Origin: Geomonas oryzisoli
GTDB lineage: Bacteria; Desulfobacterota; Desulfuromonadia; Geobacterales; Geobacteraceae
Reading direction: 5' to 3'
DNA: 64,000 nt
Assembly (NCBI RefSeq): GCF_018986915.1
Contig: NZ_CP076723.1
Span: 1,831,501-1,895,500 of the forward strand
Position numbers and translations under genes: made by a program. The notes under the pieces were generated by a model that made no database searches, was not told the DNA's origin, and saw only the letters and a program-made list of their open reading frames with translations. Shown one piece after another: positions 15,133-23,650 of this stretch; position 1 is the stretch's first letter; each line of letters starts with the position of its first letter.

Positions 15133-17361
15133 ATGAAGCCGTACCACCAGATCTTTCCGAATGCGGCCGGGGGCACCATGACCCTGGAGCTGCTGGCGCA
15201 AAGTGGTCGGATCCCGAAGGGGAGCTACGCCTTCGTCGAGTGCTACTGCACCAGTCCCGGGTGCGACTGCCGCCGGGTCACCCTGTTGGTGCTGGACCAT
15301 AAACAGCGGCAAAAAGCGATGATCAGCCTGGGCTTCGACGGCGACGGTCCCTTCTCGGGTCCCTACCTGGACGGTTCCAGCTACCAGGTTCCCTACGCCC
15401 CTGAGCTCCTCGATTTCTGCGTGCATACCCTCAACTCCCGGCCGGACTGGGTGGAGCGGATGTACCGGCGCTACCGTGAAGTGCGGGAACTGATCGACGG
15501 CATCCCCTACCGCGGCAGGCCGTTCCCGCTCCCCGGCGACCTTTTCTACCGTGCCATGCCGGCGCCGGACCTGGAGAGAATGCTCACCGAGTCGGTCCGG
15601 CACGGCTTCACCCCCAGCTGCCCCCAGCCCCCCTGCGCCGGACAGGGGGAGCCGTCGGGGACCATGCGCCTGGTCGATCTGTACGCCCGATCCGGGGTGA
15701 GCGCGCCGGTATCGATCCTGCTCACCCTGCAGGATGAGCTGCACCGCCACCTCCTGGCGGACCCGCTCGCGGTGGAGGAGCTGGCGGCCCTCCTGGCGGC
15801 CCTTGGACGCTGCGCCACTGTTGATCATGACCGGATCTCGGCGGCCCTGAGGATGCTCGCTCTTACCCTTGAGTTCTACCAGGTGGAGACGGCGGGAGGG
15901 CGCCCGGGGGCGAGGCAGCAGCTGCAGCGGCTGCAAAGCGCGCTCGCGCTGCGGGTCTACCGGGAGAGGAGCAGCATGGAGCTGCGCCTCTCGGTGACCG
16001 ACATCCTGGTGCGCAGCCGCTTGAACCTGATCCCCGAGTTGCAGGCCATCTGCCGCGAGGGGGAGGGTGAGGCGGAGGGACGACTCGATCTGACCGCGGC
16101 CTCGAGTGAGGAGTTCGTTCCCGGCATACTCAGGCATTTCGCCTCGGCGGGGCTGACCTGTCCCTTTGCCGGCGCGCAGGAGATGCTGGAACTGTTCGCG
16201 GTGAACGACCCGGAGCTGAGGCCGGGGCTGACCTGGGAACTGCTCACCGCCGATGCGCCGTTTCTGCGCGAGATCGCCGCACTGCTCATCTTCAACGCCG
16301 AGCCGGAGCTCTCCCGCGAGGTGGCCCGCATGCTGGTCTCGGTGGCGGGGGCGACGCTCACGCCCACTACGCTGCGGCGCCTGATCATGGCCCGCAACTG
16401 GTTTCCGGAACCGACCCGAAGCATCGTGGACCAGACCATCAGCAACGCGCGCCGCGCCCGGGTGCCGTGCGCCCACCTGGAGCCCCCGGACGAGGAGGCG
16501 GTGTACGCCAGCTGCCTGGACGGCTCGGGCATGCAGGTGTTCCACGTCATCGTCGCGGACCAGGCCGCCTATGCCGGCTGCACGCTGATGCTGCAGGAGG
16601 GGGGCGGCATCGTCGACTGCACCGTGGTGCGCCTGGAGACCCGCAGGGACAGGGAGGATTTCGTCAGCACCGCCCGCAGCCAGCGCTGCTGCCTCCAGTC
16701 GACCGGCGAATACCTGGACCGCCGCGTGGGGATGGCGATCGCGGCCGGGAGCGAAGCGGGCCGCGTGCCGGGACACTGGCTGGTGCGGGCTGCGGAGCTC
16801 TTGGGGCGCGACCACTGGAAAGGATGCCTCCTGGACCCTCGGGAGACGCTGCGGCAACTGGGGGAAGAGGTTGTAGGGGACGGGGGAAAAGGGGACAGGC
16901 ACCTGCGGAGCCAGTCCCCACTGCGGAGCCAGTCCCCAGAGGCCGACGACGGTCCCAGCGCGGAACTGCTCGCCCTGGAGGAGTCGGGACAGTGGCACCG
17001 CTACCGCGCGCTGTTCGGCAACTGGCGGGTGGAGGGAAGCGCCGTCGATCGCGTCATCGAGTCGGCGCGCGCTGGGAGAAGCACGGTCAAGACAGCCACT
17101 GTGCTGGAGCGGCTGTGCGACCAGGTCCTGGAGCAGCAGCGCCCCGTTCTCCTGGAACGGCTGGTGCTGCAGACGCTCTGGCTGAAGGCGGCGGCAGGGG
17201 AGGCGCCCATCCGCTGGCAGCAGATGTATCACGTGGCGCAGGCAGTCGCCGACCAGACCATAGCACTAAAAGAGATTCCGTTGGCAGTATCGATAGCACG
17301 GCAGAGTTACACGGCATACCGCAAACGTAACGAAAACAGCAGGCAGGGGAGTGGCAGTTAG
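15133..17361 (+). CDS. Conserved-looking 742-residue protein of unknown function
   Basis: Not recognised. ATG at 15133 follows AGGAG by 5 bases. The N terminus has a cysteine cluster VECYCTSPGCDCRRV (about residues 36-50) that could bind zinc or another metal, then PFSGPYLDGSSYQVPYAPELL. The middle (about 200-480) is mostly helical and leucine-rich, suggesting helical repeats, and a second Cys/His-poor domain follows. Residues about 587-602 are encoded by an inserted family B palindrome plus an 18-bp tandem duplication (16891-16938), giving two LRSQSP units. The frame is kept, so the insertion probably falls in a surface linker. No signal peptide or membrane helix. Separated from gmhB by a terminator and followed 3 bases later by the permease gene. 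Confidence 0.75.
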   Translation: MKPYHQIFPNAAGGTMTLELLAQSGRIPKGSYAFVECYCTSPGCDCRRVTLLVLDHKQRQKAMISLGFDGDGPFSGPYLDGSSYQVPYAPELLDFCVHTLNSRPDWVERMYRRYREVRELIDGIPYRGRPFPLPGDLFYRAMPAPDLERMLTESVRHGFTPSCPQPPCAGQGEPSGTMRLVDLYARSGVSAPVSILLTLQDELHRHLLADPLAVEELAALLAALGRCATVDHDRISAALRMLALTLEFYQVETAGGRPGARQQLQRLQSALALRVYRERSSMELRLSVTDILVRSRLNLIPELQAICREGEGEAEGRLDLTAASSEEFVPGILRHFASAGLTCPFAGAQEMLELFAVNDPELRPGLTWELLTADAPFLREIAALLIFNAEPELSREVARMLVSVAGATLTPTTLRRLIMARNWFPEPTRSIVDQTISNARRARVPCAHLEPPDEEAVYASCLDGSGMQVFHVIVADQAAYAGCTLMLQEGGGIVDCTVVRLETRRDREDFVSTARSQRCCLQSTGEYLDRRVGMAIAAGSEAGRVPGHWLVRAAELLGRDHWKGCLLDPRETLRQLGEEVVGDGGKGDRHLRSQSPLRSQSPEADDGPSAELLALEESGQWHRYRALFGNWRVEGSAVDRVIESARAGRSTVKTATVLERLCDQVLEQQRPVLLERLVLQTLWLKAAAGEAPIRWQQMYHVAQAVADQTIALKEIPLAVSIARQSYTAYRKRNENSRQGSGS
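16891..16938. repeat. Family B repeat inside a reading frame, with 18-bp tandem duplication
   Basis: GGGGACAGGCACC and GCGGAGCCAGTCCCC form the palindrome at 16891-16919. The unit CTGCGGAGCCAGTCCCCA is present at 16903-16920 and again, identically, at 16921-16938. The total keeps the surrounding frame open. Confidence 0.85.
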
Positions 17362-17364
17362 ATT

Positions 17365-18123
17365 ATGGAAGTTTCACCGGTTCTTTTTCCCGTCCTGTTC
17401 CTGACCGGCGCAGTCGCCGGTTGTATTGACGCCATCGCAGGTGGTGGCGGGCTTATCACCATCCCGGTGCTGCTCGGCCTCGGGTTGCCGCCGCAGGCGG
17501 CGCTGGGCACCAACAAGCTGCAGGCCAGTTTCGGCTCCTGCAGCGCCATGGCGCACTTCGTCAAGGCGGGCACGGTCAACCTGCGCGATGCGCTTCCCGG
17601 CGTCATCTGGACCACCATCGGCGCCATTCTCGGCTCCTATACGGTGCAGCAGATCGATCCGGGCTTTTTGAAGAAGTGCATCCCGTTTCTGCTGCTCTCC
17701 ATCCTCTGCTACACCATCTTCACGCCGAAGCTCGGCGCCGAGGAGGTGCACCCGCGCCTGCCGCGCCGGCTCTTCTACGCTCTGGCGGGGCTCGCGCTCG
17801 GCTTCTACGACGGCTTCCTGGGACCGGGGACCGGCTCCTTCTGGGTCATCGCCATCATGCTGGGGCTCGGCTTCGATATGCGCAAGGGGACCGGGTACAC
17901 CAAGCTCTTCAACTTCGTGAGCAATATCGTGTCGCTGGTGGTGTTCGTGGCGGGCGGCCACGTGCTCATCTGGGCGGGGCTGCTGATGGGGGCGGGGCAG
18001 GCGGCCGGCGCACGGGTCGGGGCCAGGCTGGTCATCCACAAGGGGACCCGGTTCGTGAGGCCGGTGTTCATCTGCTCGGTGCTGGCGGTGACGGCGAAGC
18101 TGTTTTGGGATAGTTACCGGTAA
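17365..18123 (+). CDS. TSUP-family (TauE/SafE) permease
   Basis: An integral inner-membrane protein of 252 residues with about eight hydrophobic helices in two repeat halves. The family signature is GCIDAIAGGGGLITIPVLLGLGLPPQAALGTNK-type sequence near the N terminus (about 18-50). The second half has the matching GFYDGFLGPGTGSFW segment (about 150-165). TSUP proteins export sulfite, sulfoacetate or related anions; the substrate is not determined here. It starts 3 bases after the stop of the 742-residue gene, suggesting co-transcription. No sulfur-metabolism gene is adjacent. Confidence 0.9.
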   Translation: MEVSPVLFPVLFLTGAVAGCIDAIAGGGGLITIPVLLGLGLPPQAALGTNKLQASFGSCSAMAHFVKAGTVNLRDALPGVIWTTIGAILGSYTVQQIDPGFLKKCIPFLLLSILCYTIFTPKLGAEEVHPRLPRRLFYALAGLALGFYDGFLGPGTGSFWVIAIMLGLGFDMRKGTGYTKLFNFVSNIVSLVVFVAGGHVLIWAGLLMGAGQAAGARVGARLVIHKGTRFVRPVFICSVLAVTAKLFWDSYR

Positions 18124-18137
18124 AACCGGTGGACGGC

Positions 18138-18169
18138 GGCAACCTGCGCTATATCTCGCGCAGGTTGCC
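18138..18169. terminator. Hairpin spanning convergent stop codons
   Basis: GGCAACCTGCG and CGCAGGTTGCC are perfect inverted arms. The hairpin includes the stop codon of the minus-strand gene ending at 18149. It lacks a U-tract, so it may act as a weak terminator or a 3'-end stabiliser for both transcripts. Confidence 0.5.
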
Positions 18170-18817
18170 GGCCTCGGTTTCGGCTCCCAGGTCGCGGGCA
18201 TTCAAGTCCTGCTCCAGATGACCTAGCAACTCGCTTACCTGCTGCACATAGACCTGCGGCACACCCTCCAAAAGCCGCAGGGCGTTGTCCAACCTCTTGG
18301 CGGCGGAAACGGCGGCCTTCAACGGCACCAAGGGGTTCGGCTCTTCACGCAACGCGGCTATTTCCTTGAACTTCTTCAAGACGGTCGGATGACTCTTGTC
18401 ATCCTCGACGACACGCTTTCTCAAATCGCCATACTCTTCGGCGGAAAATCCCTTCTCTTCCTTGGCCTGACGCAACAGGTCTATGGACCTGAAGTCGGGC
18501 AGGGGACGCAACTCCTCACGCCGGTCCAACAACTGCGGCTCTTCTTTCTCCATGAAACGGTAGGCCATGGTCAGCTTCTCGGCGGTACCACGCTTGATGC
18601 GGATCTCCTGCACGCAGTACTCTTCAAAGGTCCCGTAACCCCACTCGCGAAAACGACCCCTCTTGCTGACGTCCAACAGCTTCTCGCCCAATTCGACCCA
18701 CGACGACTTGAAACGCTTCGCCTTGTCCAACACCTCGTACCGGTCGCTCCCCGGCTCCAGATGCTGCATGATGGCTTCGATGTGACGCTCGCTGCTCGAC
18801 TTCGGTGTTTCCTGCAT
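18149..18817 (-). CDS. Hypothetical soluble protein
   Basis: Not recognised. The 222 residues are highly charged and largely helical, without signal peptide or membrane segment. A central block, SWVELGEKLLDVSKRGRFREWGY and the following FEEYCVQEIRIKRGTAEKL, looks like a small DNA- or protein-binding helical domain. This block is reminiscent of proteins that couple a short HTH-like segment to a coiled C-terminal half. The remainder, VLKKFKEIAAL to VQQVSELLGHLEQDL, favours coiled coil. ATG at 18817 follows AGGAGGAAGCG on the minus strand. Divergent from slyX and convergent with the permease. Confidence 0.65.
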   Translation of the reverse strand: MQETPKSSSERHIEAIMQHLEPGSDRYEVLDKAKRFKSSWVELGEKLLDVSKRGRFREWGYGTFEEYCVQEIRIKRGTAEKLTMAYRFMEKEEPQLLDRREELRPLPDFRSIDLLRQAKEEKGFSAEEYGDLRKRVVEDDKSHPTVLKKFKEIAALREEPNPLVPLKAAVSAAKRLDNALRLLEGVPQVYVQQVSELLGHLEQDLNARDLGAETEAGNLREI

Positions 18818-18901
18818 CGCTTCCTCCTGTGCCCGGCACTTCACGCGCTCAAAGCGAGAGCGAAATTATCAGAATCCGTCCTGTTTTTGAAGTTTTTTAT
18901 C

Positions 18902-18930
18902 TTGGCTATCGGTTTGAATCGGGTTAAACT
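18902..18930 (+). promoter_or_regulatory. Sigma-70 promoter for the slyX-hypD run
   Basis: TTGGCT (18902-18907), 17-base spacer and TAAACT (18925-18930), 39 bases upstream of slyX. Likely drives the genes up to 23650. Confidence 0.55.
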
Positions 18931-18968
18931 TTTGCCTGCTTCACAACCGGCACCATAAGGAGCTCACT

Positions 18969-19172
18969 ATGGAACAGCGTCTGACTGACATGGAGATGCT
19001 GATCATGCACCAGGGTCACATCATCGACCAGTTGAACGAGGTGGTCACCGGGCAGCAGGCCCTCATCGATCAGCTCACCAAGGAATTGAAGATCATCAAG
19101 GAACACCTGCGCGGCCTGAGCGCTTCCGAAAACAGGCTCCCCTCCGAGGAAGAACCTCCGCCACATTACTAA
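18969..19172 (+). CDS. slyX: SlyX-family coiled-coil protein
   Basis: A 67-residue protein with the SlyX pattern: an N-terminal acidic start EQRLTDMEM, a continuous heptad-repeat coiled coil HIIDQLNEVVTGQQ to QLTKELKIIKEHLRG, and the terminal PPPHY that is nearly invariant in the family. The function of SlyX is unknown; it is named from E. coli. AAGGAG precedes the start. It is the first gene of a plus-strand run leading to the glycyl-radical enzyme, with no obvious functional link. Confidence 0.9.
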   Translation: MEQRLTDMEMLIMHQGHIIDQLNEVVTGQQALIDQLTKELKIIKEHLRGLSASENRLPSEEEPPPHY

Positions 19173-19187
19173 CCGAACAGGAATCAC

Positions 19188-20138
19188 ATGAAGAAAGTTG
19201 CCCTCGGCTGCACCGGTCTCCGCATCAATCCTCTCGTTTTCGGCACCCTTCCGCTTGGTCCCCTGCAGGCATCCCTCTCTCCCGAGGAGGGGGGGCGCCT
19301 GATCCGCTACGCCCTGGAACGCGGTGTCAACCTCTTGGACACGGCGGAACTCTACCAGACCTACCCGCACATCCGCTCCGCTTTGGCGGGCTTCACCGGC
19401 GAGGTTCTCATCGCCTCCAAGACCCACGCCAATACGGCTCAGGCCGCGCGCGGCCACGTGGAGCGGGCTTTGACCGAGCTCGGCCGTGAGCGACTGGACA
19501 TCGTGCACCTGCACGGTGCCCGGGTGGCCGACCCCTTCGTGGAGCGCCCGGAGGTGATCGAGACCCTGCTCAGGATGAAGGAGGAGGGGAAGATCGCCCA
19601 CGTGGGGCTTTCGTCGCACTTCGTGAGCGCCATGAGAAAATCGGTGGCGCACCCGGAGATCGAGGTGGTGCACCCGCTCATCAACCGGACCGGCATGGGG
19701 ATCATCGACGGCACCCACGAGGAGATGTCCGCCGCCATCGCGGCCTGCGCCGCGGCGGGGAAGGGGGTGTACGCCATGAAGGCGCTGGCGGGGGGAAACC
19801 TCATATCGACGGCACGCGAGAGCCTGCGCTTCGTGCTGGGGCTCGCCGGGGTGCACGGCATCGCCCTGGGCATGCTCTCCGAGGCGGAGATCGACGGCAA
19901 CCTGGCGCTCTTCCAGGAAGGGCGCGCGGACGACACGCTCTGGACCACGCTGGAGGGGAGAAGGCGCAAGCTCACCATCATGGAGGCCTTCTGCAAGGGG
20001 TGCGGCGCCTGCGTGCCGGCCTGCACCAACAACGCACTGGCCATGGTGGACGGCAAGGCTAAGGTGGACGACGAGGCCTGCATCCTGTGCGGCTACTGCG
20101 GGGCGGCTTGCCCGGAGTTTATGATCAGGGTGGTGTAG
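19188..20138 (+). CDS. Aldo/keto reductase with C-terminal ferredoxin-type 2[4Fe-4S] domain
   Basis: A 316-residue fusion. Residues 1-260 form an aldo/keto reductase barrel. Its tetrad is recognisable as Asp51 and Tyr56 in LLDTAELYQTYP, Lys78 in LIASKTH and a His in DIVHLHG (about 107-109). The last 55 residues carry two ferredoxin-type cysteine groups, FCKGCGACVPACTNNAL and CILCGYCGAACP. This fusion is common in anaerobes, where electrons may pass between the cluster domain and a bound nicotinamide or partner. It lies 15 bases after slyX and 29 bases before the activase. A link to hydroxyproline or another carbonyl substrate is inference only. Confidence 0.85.
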   Translation: MKKVALGCTGLRINPLVFGTLPLGPLQASLSPEEGGRLIRYALERGVNLLDTAELYQTYPHIRSALAGFTGEVLIASKTHANTAQAARGHVERALTELGRERLDIVHLHGARVADPFVERPEVIETLLRMKEEGKIAHVGLSSHFVSAMRKSVAHPEIEVVHPLINRTGMGIIDGTHEEMSAAIAACAAAGKGVYAMKALAGGNLISTARESLRFVLGLAGVHGIALGMLSEAEIDGNLALFQEGRADDTLWTTLEGRRRKLTIMEAFCKGCGACVPACTNNALAMVDGKAKVDDEACILCGYCGAACPEFMIRVV

Positions 20139-20167
20139 GGGACGGGGCTGGGGGGGCAGGGATCGCC

Positions 20168-21058
20168 ATGACTGAGGGCATCATCTTTAATGTGCAACGC
20201 TACTCGCTGCACGACGGACCGGGCATCCGGACTACGGTCTTCCTGAAGGGATGCCCGGCACGCTGCTGGTGGTGCCATAACCCGGAAAGCCAAAACCCTT
20301 CTCCACAGACGGCCTGGTCCCAAAACCGCTGCATCTCCTGCGACGCCTGCCTCCTGGCCTGCCACGAAGGACTTAAACCACGCGAGGCCTGCCGGGCCTG
20401 CGGCGACTGCGCAGAGGCCTGCCCTACCGGCGCTCGCGAACTGCTCGGTACACCGACTTCGGTCGAGGAGGTGCTGCACCTCATCCTCAAGGACCGCATG
20501 TTCTTCGAGGACTCCGGCGGCGGGGTCACCTTCTCCGGGGGCGAACCGCTGTGCCAGCCCGCTTTCCTCAAGGAACTCCTGCTCGCCTGCCGCGCCCGGG
20601 GCATCCATACCGCCGTCGATACCGCGGCGCTCTGCCCGCCGGAAACCCTGCTCGACCTCGCGCCGCTGACGGACCTCTTCCTGTTCGACCTGAAGTGCGC
20701 GGACGATGCGCTGCACCAAAAGGGAACCGGCGTGGGCAACGCCCGCATCCTGGACAACCTGACACGGCTGGGACGGATGCACCGGAACATCTGGCTCAGG
20801 ATCCCGGTCATCCCTGGCTTCAACGACACGGAGGCGGAGATGACGGCGCTCGCGGATCTCGCCGCCCGCGCCGCCGGGGTGCGCCAGGTCTGGCTGCTCC
20901 CCTACCACGGCACCTGGGCCGCCAAGCCGGCACGGCTGGGCACGGAGCCCGCCGCCGAGGCTCTGGCCGCTCAGACGCCGGCGCCGCAAACGATGGAACA
21001 TTTCGCCCGGCTCTTCGCAGCCCGGGGATTGGATACGCAGATAGGAGGGGGAGCATAG
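20168..21058 (+). CDS. Glycyl-radical enzyme activating enzyme (radical SAM), HypD activase-like
   Basis: Uses S-adenosylmethionine and a [4Fe-4S] cluster to abstract hydrogen from the glycyl residue of its partner enzyme. The 296 residues start at ATG 20168. The radical-SAM triad is Cys29, Cys33 and Cys36 in GCPARCWWC. An inserted ferredoxin-like domain carries Cys55/58/61/65 and Cys75/78/81/85, which identifies the class with two auxiliary clusters (as in choline-lyase, glycerol-dehydratase and HypD activases). The later SGGEPLCQPAF is the SAM-binding GGE motif. The stop codon TAG directly abuts the ATG of the glycyl-radical enzyme, so the pair is certainly an operon. Confidence 0.93.
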   Translation: MTEGIIFNVQRYSLHDGPGIRTTVFLKGCPARCWWCHNPESQNPSPQTAWSQNRCISCDACLLACHEGLKPREACRACGDCAEACPTGARELLGTPTSVEEVLHLILKDRMFFEDSGGGVTFSGGEPLCQPAFLKELLLACRARGIHTAVDTAALCPPETLLDLAPLTDLFLFDLKCADDALHQKGTGVGNARILDNLTRLGRMHRNIWLRIPVIPGFNDTEAEMTALADLAARAAGVRQVWLLPYHGTWAAKPARLGTEPAAEALAAQTPAPQTMEHFARLFAARGLDTQIGGGA

Positions 21059-23419
21059 ATGACCGGAAGAATACAACGACTGCGCCAGGAAAGCCTTGCC
21101 GCCGAACCCGCCATTTCCGCCGAGCGGGCGCTGCTGCTCACCGAGTTTTACCGCGAAAACGAGGGACGCTGGTCCGTCCCGGTCATGCGCGCCAAGTCCT
21201 TCCATTACCTGTGCGAGAAGAAAACGATCTACATCGGCGAGGGGGAGCTGGTGGTGGGGGAGAGGGGACCGGCGCCGAAGCTTGTCTCGACCTACCCGGA
21301 GCTCACCTGCCACTCCGTCGAGGACCTGCGCATCCTCAACTCGCGCGAACTGACTTCCTACCGGGTCGACGACGCCTGCCTCAAGGCGTACCGGGATACG
21401 GTGATCCCGTACTGGGGCACGCGCAGCCTGCGTGACAAGATCTTCGCGGCCCTCCCCGAGGAGTGGCACGAGGCCTATAACTACGGCATCTTCACGGAGT
21501 TCATGGAGCAGCGCGCCCCCGGGCACACGGTGCTGGACGACAAGATCTACAAAAAGGGGCTCCTCGACTTCAAAAAGGAGATCGCGCAGGCCATCGCGGC
21601 GCTCGATTTCGCGACCGACGCCGACGCCTGGTCCCGCCGCGAGCAGCTGACCGCGATGGACATCTCCTGCGACGCCGTCATCCTCTTCGCGGAGCGCCAC
21701 GCCAAACTCGCCGAGAGCATGGCCGCTGCCTGCACCGACCCCGCGCGCAAGCAGGAACTCCTTAAGATCGCGGCCAACTGCCGCTGGGTTCCGGCGCACG
21801 CTCCCTCCGACTTCTGGGAGGCGCTGCAGTCGTACTGGTTCTGCCACCTGGCGGTGATCACGGAGCTGAACGGTTGGGACGCGTTCAGTCCCGGGCACCT
21901 GGACCAGCACCTGTTCCCCTTCTACCAGGCCGAGCTGTCCAAGGGGTCGCTGACCCGGGAGGTCGCCCGCGAGCTGCTGGAGTGTTTCTTCGTCAAGTTC
22001 AACAACCACCCTTCGCCTCCCAAGGTCGGGGTGACCGCGGCGGAGAGCGGCACCTACACCGACTTCGCCAACATCAACCTGGGCGGGCTCCTCCCGGACG
22101 GCTCCGACGGCTCCAATGATGTCTCGCACCTGCTTTTGGACGTGATCGACGAGATGCATCTCCTGCAGCCGTCCAGTAACGTGCAGTTGTCGCGCAAGTC
22201 GCCGGACGCGTTTTTGAAGCACACCCTCAAGGTGGTGCGCAGCGGCTACGGCTTCCCGTCCATCTTCAACGCGGACGCGGTGGTCGAGGAACAGCTGCGC
22301 CAGGGGAAAACCCTGGTGGACGCCCGCGCCGGCGGTTGCAGCGGCTGCGTCGAGGTGGGGGCCTTCGGCAAGGAGGCCTACATCCTGACGGGCTATTTCA
22401 ACCTGGTGAAGATGCTGGAGCTCGCCCTGCACGACGGCGTCGATCCCTTGACCGGGGTGCAACTCGGACCGAAGACCGGGACCGCTGCGAGTTGCGGCAG
22501 CTTCGACGAGCTGTTCGAGGCATTCCGCGCCCAGCTCGCCCACTTCCTGGACATCAAGATCCGCGGCAACCGGCTCATCGAGATGATCTACGCCTCCCAG
22601 ATGCCGGCGCCCTTCCTGTCGGTGCTGACCGATGACTGCATCAGCAGGGGCGTCGACTACAACGGGGGGGGCGCCCGCTACAACAACAGCTTCATCCAGG
22701 GGGTGGGGATCGGGAGCATCACCGACGCGCTCTCGGCCATCAAGGAGCACGTCTTCGAGCGCAGCACCCTGTCACTAAGCGAGCTGGTGGCAAAGCTCGA
22801 TACCGATTTTGCCGGCGACGAGCCGCTCAGGCAGCGCCTGTGGAACAAGACCCGCAAGTACGGCAACGACGACGATTACGCCGACGACCTGATGCGGCTG
22901 GTCTTCGACGCCTTCTTCAACGAGGTGGACGACCGTCCCAACACCAAGAACGGCGTGTACAGAATCGAGATGCTTCCCACAACCTGCCACGTCTACTTCG
23001 GCTCCGTCACCGGCGCGACCCCCGACGGGCGCAGGCGCGGCACACCGCTCTCCGAGGGGATCTCCCCGGTGCAGGGTGCGGACCGCGGCGGCCCGACCGC
23101 GGTGATCCGCTCGGCCGGCAAGATGGACCACATCAGAAGCGGCGGCACGCTGTTGAACCTCAAGTTCTCCCCGACGCTCCTCTCCGATGCAGGCGGCCTG
23201 GACGGCGTGGCGAGCCTGGTGCGGAGCTACTTCCGGATGGACGGGCATCACGTCCAGTTCAACGTGGTGAACGTGGAAACCCTGAAACGGGCGCAGGCGA
23301 ACCCCGCCGAGCACCGCGACCTGATCGTGCGCGTCGCCGGGTACAGCGATTACTTCTGCGACCTTTCGACCGAACTGCAAGACGAGATCATCACCCGGAC
23401 CGAGCACACCTCGTTCTAG
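21059..23419 (+). CDS. hypD: Glycyl-radical enzyme, probable trans-4-hydroxy-L-proline dehydratase
   Basis: Radical enzyme predicted to dehydrate trans-4-hydroxy-L-proline to 1-pyrroline-5-carboxylate under anoxic conditions. The 786 residues have the thiyl Cys430 and base Glu432 in GCSGCVEVGAFGKEAY and the glycyl radical Gly761 in VRVAGYSDYF. Residues I recall for Clostridioides difficile HypD (F152, H160, D278, S334, F340, C434, E436, Y450, G765) all have the same residue here at a constant offset of four: F148, H156, D274, S330, F336, C430, E432, Y446, G761. That argues against glycerol, diol or choline lyases. The reference numbering is from memory. Preceded directly by its activase; AGGAGG lies before the ATG. 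No proC is adjacent. Confidence 0.85.
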   Translation: MTGRIQRLRQESLAAEPAISAERALLLTEFYRENEGRWSVPVMRAKSFHYLCEKKTIYIGEGELVVGERGPAPKLVSTYPELTCHSVEDLRILNSRELTSYRVDDACLKAYRDTVIPYWGTRSLRDKIFAALPEEWHEAYNYGIFTEFMEQRAPGHTVLDDKIYKKGLLDFKKEIAQAIAALDFATDADAWSRREQLTAMDISCDAVILFAERHAKLAESMAAACTDPARKQELLKIAANCRWVPAHAPSDFWEALQSYWFCHLAVITELNGWDAFSPGHLDQHLFPFYQAELSKGSLTREVARELLECFFVKFNNHPSPPKVGVTAAESGTYTDFANINLGGLLPDGSDGSNDVSHLLLDVIDEMHLLQPSSNVQLSRKSPDAFLKHTLKVVRSGYGFPSIFNADAVVEEQLRQGKTLVDARAGGCSGCVEVGAFGKEAYILTGYFNLVKMLELALHDGVDPLTGVQLGPKTGTAASCGSFDELFEAFRAQLAHFLDIKIRGNRLIEMIYASQMPAPFLSVLTDDCISRGVDYNGGGARYNNSFIQGVGIGSITDALSAIKEHVFERSTLSLSELVAKLDTDFAGDEPLRQRLWNKTRKYGNDDDYADDLMRLVFDAFFNEVDDRPNTKNGVYRIEMLPTTCHVYFGSVTGATPDGRRRGTPLSEGISPVQGADRGGPTAVIRSAGKMDHIRSGGTLLNLKFSPTLLSDAGGLDGVASLVRSYFRMDGHHVQFNVVNVETLKRAQANPAEHRDLIVRVAGYSDYFCDLSTELQDEIITRTEHTSF

Positions 23420-23434
23420 GGAAGGGGAGGGAGC

Positions 23435-23650
23435 ATGGCCGTGGCCCCGGGACGGTACCGCCACTACAAAGGGAATTACTACGAAGTTATCGGCACGGCC
23501 AGGCACAGCGAGACCGAGGAGCCCATGGTCGTGTACCGCCCCCTCTACGGCGAGGGGGGGCTCTGGGTGCGTCCCGAGGCGATGTTCCTGGAGACCGTGC
23601 TCGTGGACGGCAAGCCGGTACCGCGCTTCAGCCCCTGCCCGGAAGATTGA
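23435..23650 (+). CDS. DUF1653-type small protein
   Basis: A 71-residue soluble protein with the DUF1653 pattern: GRYRHYKGNYYEVIGTARHS, then EEPMVVYRPLYGEGGLWVRP, then FLETV and a PRF near the end. The fold is a small all-beta barrel of unknown function found across bacteria. GGGAGGGAG lies before the ATG, 15 bases after the glycyl-radical enzyme stop, so it is probably the last gene of this operon. There is no visible link to the radical chemistry. Confidence 0.85.
   Translation: MAVAPGRYRHYKGNYYEVIGTARHSETEEPMVVYRPLYGEGGLWVRPEAMFLETVLVDGKPVPRFSPCPED

Noticed and set aside
20093-22750. An 885-codon open frame antisense to the activase and hypD
   Set aside because: The plus strand encodes two well-matched enzymes with all catalytic residues; the antisense frame has no recognisable domain or start signal.
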